Source of the DNA: Adineta steineri
Taxonomy: Eukaryota; Rotifera; Eurotatoria; Adinetida; Adinetidae
Assembly: GCA_905250115.1 (NCBI GenBank)
Contig: CAJNOI010000053.1
Span: forward strand, 401,947 to 465,946
Direction: 5' to 3'
Length of the DNA stretch: 64,000 nt
Under the pieces are notes generated by a model. The model worked only from the letters and a program-made list of their open reading frames with translations. It was not told the origin of the DNA and ran no database searches. Positions within the stretch are counted from its first letter, which is position 1. Every line of letters begins with the position of its first letter. The translations under genes were made by a program, and so were the position numbers. Shown one piece after another: positions 57,838 to 64,000 of this stretch.

Positions 57838-59774
57838 CACTTTTTGAGATGAATTACAGAATTGTATCTTTTTTCTTTCTTATGAAATAAACTCAATTTC
57901 TTAACATTAATTTATAAACTATTCATTCCAGAAGTTTTTTCTTTATTTTAAAAAACTGCACCTTTCTCTGTCAGATATAAATTCAATTAATTTCCGTTTA
58001 ATCAACTTACTCAAGTTTCAACTAGGGGCGGAATAAAGATTTTGGGCTAGAAGAAACTGAGCTTCCTGCCTACGCTGCTATCTTCCCTACATTTTTCATT
58101 TGACAAATTTAACGAGAGAAGGCCACGGCCCCAAAGTATTGAATGCTCTATGACGGACTCTAACATGTTCTCAAACTGAATGTGTTGATCCTCTTCCCAT
58201 TCCATTCTCTATCCTCCAAACCTAGACATACGCACTTCTCCTCTAACATCCATCCTTATTATTTGTCGCATATTGTGGTTCTCTGAATCAATTCAAAGTA
58301 TAAGTTTAGCTGGGATTGAAAAAGAATAATACTTATAGATTAAAATGAACAAATTATATTGAATAAATATCAATGTGAATACTTTTCGTTTTGCTCAAAG
58401 TAGCATGACGTTCAGGATAAAAGTAAGAAATTCGAAAAACAATGTTCATTCAACGAAATAGGCTCACGGAATGATCCTTTATCAGGGACTTTGAAAATAG
58501 AAAGGAAACTTTGTTTTGATACATGAACATCTAATCATAGTTTTCAAATAGTGAAGTCAGCAAATCACTGCTATAAAATAAACTCTTTCAAACAATTGCA
58601 TACAAAAGTATTTCATATCGGTGAATAAGACACCTTCATATATTTCGTCGCTAAAAACATCACTAACTGAGTGTATGTTGCGCGCTGTACGAAAATGTCA
58701 CCTCGTCCCATACATTTGTTGATGCTACAAACAAGTAATGACTGAGACCTCGAGCGCTTCTATTCATGAGAAAAAAACAATTTATTCTGCATAAAGGCGC
58801 TGAAAGAGAGAGAAAATATTATTGTTGTTCTCTCGCGCAAGAAAATAGTCAATCACTTTGAATTTTTTATTTGACGACGCACACGTCCTATGCAGGAGCG
58901 GCGACGGAGCGTCTTAAATCTAGGTGAGGTTCATAGAATTTTTTCCTCCTCCGTCGAAATTCAACAGTCAAACTTTTATCAAAGTGTCAAGTAAATGTCT
59001 TTTTCAAGTCCAGTAAACCAACAAAAGAAATGGATCAAAGTAGGAATGACTAAAATCTCAAAACCCATTTCTTCCTTCGTTCTTGGATCACAAACTACCA
59101 GAATTAAAGTGGCGACCCAGAATTGCCAAGAATGAGAGTGAGACAGGTTTCGTAAAGAAGGTATTGCTCATTTTTACCCGGGTGTGTTCTAAGAGTCATT
59201 AGATCTAACTATGAACGAAGTTTCAGATCAAAAGAATGTTTCTTTCTCGAAATATTGAATTTTTAAGTGAGCTCAGTTTTTGGGATCAATTGTGCAAAAT
59301 ACTGTGTTTTTTGAAAACTTGATATCTGGAGAAAGGAATATTCTTTTTAGCTGATACTTTCAGGATATTCTAAGGGTTCTTAGATCCAACTATGGATAAA
59401 ATTTCAGATCTGAATTCCGTAGTTTAGTTTTATCAGGAACTACATGGGAATGGCTTGGAAATTCAGTAAAACGACCAGAATTTTGGAAGGAAGCGGATTG
59501 CGGAGAAATCCGTTTAGGCTTTTTATTACCTCAATATACTCGATTGAATGAGATATAAATGAATCAATACGAGAGGTATCACCTTGGAAGGTTCCCTCGT
59601 GAGTACCCTTGCAAGCCTTCTGTTAGTTTTGAAATAATTATGTCTCTAATATAAAAGGTGGATATTTTCATCAAGAATAGCTTTGTGCAGTGACGTTATA
59701 TCATCTGATAAGAGTAAAGCGATTATTTCTAGTGAATGAAGGGATCGGATGGACATGTCTTTTAAAATCCTTAT
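57838..59774. other. Long stretch without a recognised gene
   Basis: No motif-bearing frame on either strand. A roughly 45-base direct repeat (TTCTAAGAGTCATTAGATC...TTTCAGATC) occurs at about 59188 and about 59365, 177 bases apart. Nothing else stands out. Confidence 0.45.
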
Positions 59775-60042
59775 ATTAATCAATGGGTTATGATTTATAC
59801 TAATCGAGCTGGTTTGGATGTCGATATTTGTTATGCGTCTTTATCTGAAGGACATTGAAGTAATGAACGACTTGTTTACAAACCTTCTAGACCTACAAAT
59901 CCTAATGTTAGCTATCTTTACGGTACAACTGCTACTTTAGCTTTATGATCCAAGCCGTCAAACTGATATTGTTACTTTTACTTGGTGTAATACAAAAGGA
60001 TATTCTATTTTGACTCTTAAATTAACTTTTAAGAAATAAATT
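59775..60042 (+). pseudogene. C-terminal remnant of an unidentified protein gene
   Basis: A frame reads NQWVMIYTNRAGLDVDICYA, then LSEGH, a TGA, SNERLVYKPSRPTNPNVSYL and YGTTATLAL. A one-base shift near 59946 is then needed to read YDPSRQTDIVTFTWCNTKGY and a TAA after TLKLTFKK. The coding-like composition over 85 codons, interrupted by one stop and one shift, indicates a recent pseudogene. I do not recognise the family. Confidence 0.5.
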
Positions 60043-60320
60043 CCAATTATAAAAAAAAGAAAAATCTATTTTTAATTCTTTTAAACATGAAATAATCTAA
60101 TGATGTTCTTTCGATATTCTATTTCATGATTTGAATATCAAGAAAATATGTTTTCAACATTTAATTAATATTCAAAGATATGAAGATTGAATCATTAAAT
60201 ATTTGTATCAGATAATAATTGCTAACTATCTCAATCAAATATCTCCATTGTTTGATATGATAAGAATAGAAAAATTCTTTTAAAGAAAAAAATGTCTGGT
60301 TAGATAGCGTCGTTGATAGA

Positions 60321-60401
60321 GTTTCGAGGTGGGATTTGAACCCACGCGCCGTTAGGCTAAAGTTCTTAGGACTTTCGACTTAACCACTTGTCTACACGAT
60401 G
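60321..60401 (-). tRNA. Degenerate type II tRNA, Leu(TAA)-like, possible pseudogene
   Basis: On the minus strand the T arm is perfect (GTGGG, TTCAAAT, CCCAC). A variable arm GCC-TAAC-GGC gives the type II form. The anticodon stem is AAAGT/ACTTT with loop CCTAAGA, giving anticodon TAA (60366-60368). Odd points: position 33 is C instead of the nearly universal U, and the acceptor ends (CATCGTG against CTCGAAA) pair at only about four of seven positions. It may be a tRNA-derived repeat. Confidence 0.5.
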
Positions 60402-61550
60402 TAATCAACATACAAAGCTAACCATCCAACTCGCACAAGTATGCAATATAAAAATCGTGTTTCTTTGAGGTTGTGAAATTACAATGAAAATGATTGGTGA
60501 GAACGAAACTCCAACTTGGATTTTTCTTGTTCTTCTCAATGGTTTTTTGATATACATCGCAGAGATTGTCATTCTATCCAACGGACGCATGGTCAAGAGT
60601 ATATTCTTCAGTCCACTGTTAAAACATTGTCTTAATCACGTGCTAATGGATTATTTTTCGATTAGAAATAAAATTGTTAATGTTTTATCTTTAACGGACA
60701 TCTAAATTCACTGATCACAGTTTTCGACTCATTTTTTGATCACTTAGAATGTTTTTTCCTCTAAATAAATATTAACTGACAGAACCCAAGATTATGTTGA
60801 AGATATCTAAGTTCAAACTGATGAAATATGATGTTTTACAGAAGAGTAATAGATTCACAATTTTACGAAGGAATTATATATTAAAACTTAATTGAAGGAA
60901 TACACCGAAGATATGATCAAAATGAAAAGAGTAGATTGTCTTTGAATATATCATCATAGTTCAATTCTTGGGGAGTTTGCCTTTTTTTATGTTGTTATAT
61001 TACACAGACACTACACTTAATATAGCACAGCGTTATTTACTATACGATTAGTTTCAAACCTCTTCGCAATAATCATTACTTCAATTAAACAATCTGATTT
61101 ATTAATGGGTTCACACGGAATTAGCGTTGAACTATGCGTCATTTACGATATTACATAATATTTATCGACTAATGCCACTCTCACTGAATGTATAGAGCCA
61201 ATATCTAAATTTGAGTAGTCAACGGCAATTATATTTGCATTTTACTGTGTATCGTTTTGATTGACACTAAGAATGTAGGATTATTTAGATTTGAATCATA
61301 GAAAAAGGAACTACGTCATTCGACTTAAGTGACTATATAATTTGATTCATATGAAATTGAGAATATGAATAATAAAGGATTGGTGAAACCCCATGACTTT
61401 CTACGCTTTTATTAGCGGATCCTCTGTGATTACAAGAATATCAGAGTCTGAAACACATCTTCGTAATCATGTTTTTTGATTTAACTACATATAGATAAGA
61501 AACATACAGGTAACGTGTGGGTAAGAAAAAACACACCTGTAAATCGAAGT
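60402..61550. other. Spacer upstream of the chitinase gene
   Basis: Open frames at 60484-60705 (plus) and 60405-60596 (minus) overlap and carry no recognisable motif; the plus one encodes a short hydrophobic segment. No gene can be supported. Confidence 0.4.
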
Positions 61551-61564
61551 TATATATATAAATA
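61551..61564 (+). promoter_or_regulatory. TATA-like element of the chitinase gene
   Basis: TATATATATAAATA, about 70 bases before the chosen start codon at 61635. Position and sequence fit a TATA box; not proven. Confidence 0.4.
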
Positions 61565-61634
61565 CTCGATTCAGTACTATCTAATATCCATTTTATTCAT
61601 ACATATCATTTATATTTCGCTTTATATTAAACTG

Positions 61635-62546
61635 ATGGCATCAATAAGACATATATTTCTTTTTTGTACTACGGTTGGCTTGATTCATATAATCCAAGGA
61701 CAGGATTGTGCTGATCGAAATCATTGTCTATCGCAGTGGGGTTATTGTGGAACAGGAGATGCATATTGTGGTGCCGGTTGTCAAAGAGGACCTTGCTATG
61801 GCGGAAACGGAGGAAATGGTGGCGGTGATGGTTCTATTATTAACGAACAAACTTTTGCTTGTGCATTCAACACACTTGATGCTGGTACTAGACGCAGTCG
61901 ATATCAAGGTCTTAAGGGTTCAGGCTGGAACCCATCAAATAAAGATGAAGCAGCTGTTTTTCTTGCTCATGTTTTCCATGAAACTGATGGTCTTAAAGTA
62001 ATTCGAGAATATTGTGCTCCAGGTTAGTATAAATATAAAACCTATCTTCGATAATCGTAGTAGTGAATATTCGATGTGAGAAGAAAAATTAGTCTGATCA
62101 TAGATTAATTTTCTTAAAATAAGTTTAAGTAAATAATAAAATTTACCTATTAACTAGGTTGTGGATCTCATTATGCTGGATCATGGTGTGCTGTTCAAGG
62201 TGCACCAGGAAGATTATATTATGGTCGTGGCTGGTTTCAACTTTCTTGGCCATGCAACTATCATGCAGCTGGACAAGCTTTAGGTTTAGATCTTCTTAAC
62301 AATCCAGATTTGGTTGAACAACAACAAGATATAGCAGTCAAAACTGCAATATGGTTTTTTAATGCTAATAATATGGCTGGACCAGCTAAACAAGGAGATT
62401 TTGCAGCCACTACACGAATCATTAATGGGGCATTAGAATGTAATGGTGGATCAGGATATCAAAGTCAGCTGACTCGAGTAGCAACATACAAACGAATTCG
62501 ACATTGTTTTGGTCTTGGAGAACCACATAGAAATCCTGTTTGTTAA
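61635..62546 (+). CDS. Secreted GH19 chitinase with N-terminal hevein-like (CBM18) domain
   Basis: Predicted extracellular endochitinase cutting beta-1,4-GlcNAc polymers. Exons 61635-62022 and 62158-62546, a 135-base phase-1 GT-AG intron, 258 residues. I chose ATG 61635 because a signal peptide (MASIRHIFLFCTTVGLIHII) follows at once. The chitin-binding part is CLSQWGYCGTGDAYCGAGC; only six of the usual eight hevein cysteines are seen. After a Gly-rich linker (YGGNGGNGGGDG) comes the GH19 domain: FLAHVFHETDGLK contains the likely general-acid Glu, and YYGRGWFQLSWPCNYHAAG is the family signature. TAIWFFN and a C-terminal Cys complete it. The GH19 domain is shorter than in plant class I enzymes, nearer bacterial/loopless forms. 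The gene appears intact and has a TATA-like element upstream. Confidence 0.9.
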
Positions 62547-63035
62547 TCATATATATATATATATATTTTTTTTGAGTGAAATAACAAAAACTTTCTTACA
62601 TACCACCGTAATTGTTACAAAAGTGAACTTGTTTTCATATTGAAAATCTAAATATTTCAATTGATACAACGCAGAGAGTGAGGACTCGATCGATACGTTA
62701 TAGACAATATTTTCTACGTGCGATAGTATCTCTTTTTAAATCCTTTTTCATTGTAGTGCTGATGTAATTTGAAACCAAACGTATACTAGTATGATTCTAT
62801 TATATTAAAATGCGTCATTAGGTGATAAATCGATATATTCATACGACGACCCTGACAAACCCTATTCTTTTTATTTCCGTGTATTTAAAGCATGACACAT
62901 CTATTAATTAAAAGTCCCGGCTGTCAGAAAAGTTCTCGGACTTTTACAGGGGCCTATAGCTGTACTTTAAGAGACGGTCCATGAGTCAATCGAGCATGCG
63001 CGTTATATGAAAAATTTTGACCTATGATTTTGAGT
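62547..63035. other. Spacer downstream of the chitinase
   Basis: Begins with a TA microsatellite and T run (about 62550-62574). No gene seen. Confidence 0.45.
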
Positions 63036-63044
63036 GTTGCAAAT

Positions 63045-63464
63045 AGACATCGGCGTGACCAAAATGTCGTGACCAAAGAAAAAATAAGTTTTTCGATTAT
63101 AGTTTCGATAGTAAATTTGAGAGCCGAAACCTATTTAATTAATCTTGTTCAGAATTTTCTTCTCTTCAAAATGGTATATAGAAGTCGAAGAATCCGATGA
63201 TCCATAACAGAGAAAAATGCATCACATTTGTCGTGACCAGAAAAGTCGTGACTGACCGTGACCAGAACTGGTCACGACAAATGTGATGCATTTTTCTCTG
63301 TTATGGATCATCGGATTCTTCGACTTCTATATACCATTTTGAAGAGAAGAAAATTCTGAACAAGATTAATTAAATAGGTTTCGGCTCTCAAATTTACTAT
63401 TGAAACTATAATCGAAAAACTTATTTTTTCTTTGGTCACGACATTTTGGTCACGCCGATGTCTA
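63045..63464. mobile_element. 420-base near-perfect foldback element with target duplication
   Basis: Arms of about 195 bases, AGACATCGGCGTGACC... at the left and the inverted ...GGTCACGCCGATGTCT at the right, match almost base for base around a short centre near 63250. GTTGCAAAT flanks both sides (63036-63044 and 63465-63473), so the duplication is 8 or 9 bases depending on where the end is drawn. That size fits hAT or Mutator-type transposition. No coding capacity. The high arm identity suggests a young copy. Confidence 0.85.
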
Positions 63465-63473
63465 GTTGCAAAT

Positions 63474-64000
63474 GAAAGAGCATGTAGAGTTGTTTATGAA
63501 TCCAAAGCTTTAGCCTGCTCTCAACGATCCTCCCTTGAGGAATTATAAAAAAAACATTACAAAGGCCTTTATAAAATTCTAAAAATATGATGATACTGTT
63601 TTCGTTTACAATATTCCATTTTATTTTTTCCTAAAAGTTAATCATAGAAAATTGAATCATATATCAAAAGATACAGCAAGTTGCGCTCTACAAAACTGTA
63701 TATTTCAGTTCTCTATCTGTTCTTGTTGAATACGTGTTTTTAAAACTGGAATGTCAGTACAATATCCATTTTTGGAGAAGTATAATATGTCTTTATTCTT
63801 CCTGCTTTCGTGGAAATCTGGGTGTTTTTCGTGTGTGCAATAAATTTTCATTCTCAGCGATGATAACGTTCGTTTAGACGTAGTTACAGTCGAGTTATTT
63901 TCGAAGATATCATGCTCATTGACTACTATCGATCGAATATCATTCAGTTGAAGCTCTAAATCGATGGCCAGTTGTTCTTCGGATGTGGATGATTTCGGAA
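63474..64000. other. Window end without recognised genes
   Basis: No frame with a motif was seen on either strand up to the window edge. Confidence 0.4.

Noticed and set aside
60405..60705. Overlapping frames on both strands between tRNA-like sequence and chitinase
   Set aside because: Short, mutually overlapping, no recognisable domain or splice context.

Overview
The window looks like genomic DNA of a bdelloid rotifer, probably from an accessory or subtelomere-like region. The evidence is AT-rich DNA, many 45-60 bp spliceosomal introns, and blocks of a CCCACA/TGTGGG repeat (TGTGGG is the telomere unit known from bdelloids, from memory). Foreign-looking enzyme genes (NRPS, OafA-type acyltransferase, GH19 chitinase, GH5/CBM remnant) sit among dense mobile-element debris. 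The genus cannot be fixed by eye. A 100-base assembly gap lies at 23002-23101.

Left part (1-23000): a decayed hAT transposase (about 1967-4019) is followed by a long Helentron-type Helitron (about 6749-12440). The Helentron encodes, in one reading frame broken by two stops, an HUH replication initiator, a PIF1-like helicase, an endonuclease/exonuclease-like domain and an OTU protease domain. Downstream lie three related repeats, each ending in a GTGTACTCA/TGAGTACAC hairpin. A tandem-repeat element (15939-16780) and a nested pair of inverted-repeat elements (18245-19217) come next. The only intact gene here is a bacterial-type membrane acyltransferase with a C-terminal SGNH domain (19308-21461). 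It is followed by a GGATCC-rich tail, telomere-like arrays and an ACTTC minisatellite.

Centre (23523-51362): one very large non-ribosomal peptide synthetase. All exons are open and all splice phases agree across 21 inferred exons (about 5,400 residues visible). The order is T-C | C-A-T-C | C-A-T-C | C-A-T-C-T. The unit (C, A, T, C and a long intron) has been tandemly multiplied with its introns. Each T domain inside the array is followed by two condensation domains, and the junction between them always holds a 3-4 kb phase-1 intron. The 5' end is lost abruptly inside the first carrier domain at about 23536, close to telomere-like repeat and the gap. No thioesterase or reductase is seen; the protein ends C-T.

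The long introns carry their own insertions, dated by empty sites in sister introns: a 1.14 kb TIR element in intron 1, a 1.58 kb hAT-like element with a 620 bp palindrome in intron 2, and an inverted duplication in intron 3.

Right part (51363-64000): a P-loop GTPase fragment, foldback repeats, a TPR gene that has lost its middle, a decayed GH5/CBM10-like gene, a three-exon F-box gene, an unidentified decayed gene, a degenerate tRNA-Leu-like sequence, a secreted GH19 chitinase with a hevein-like domain, and a 420 bp foldback element with a clear target duplication.

Functionally, NRPS and chitinase together fit the published idea that bdelloids use horizontally acquired biosynthetic and cell-wall-degrading genes against microbes and fungi. 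That link is inference here.
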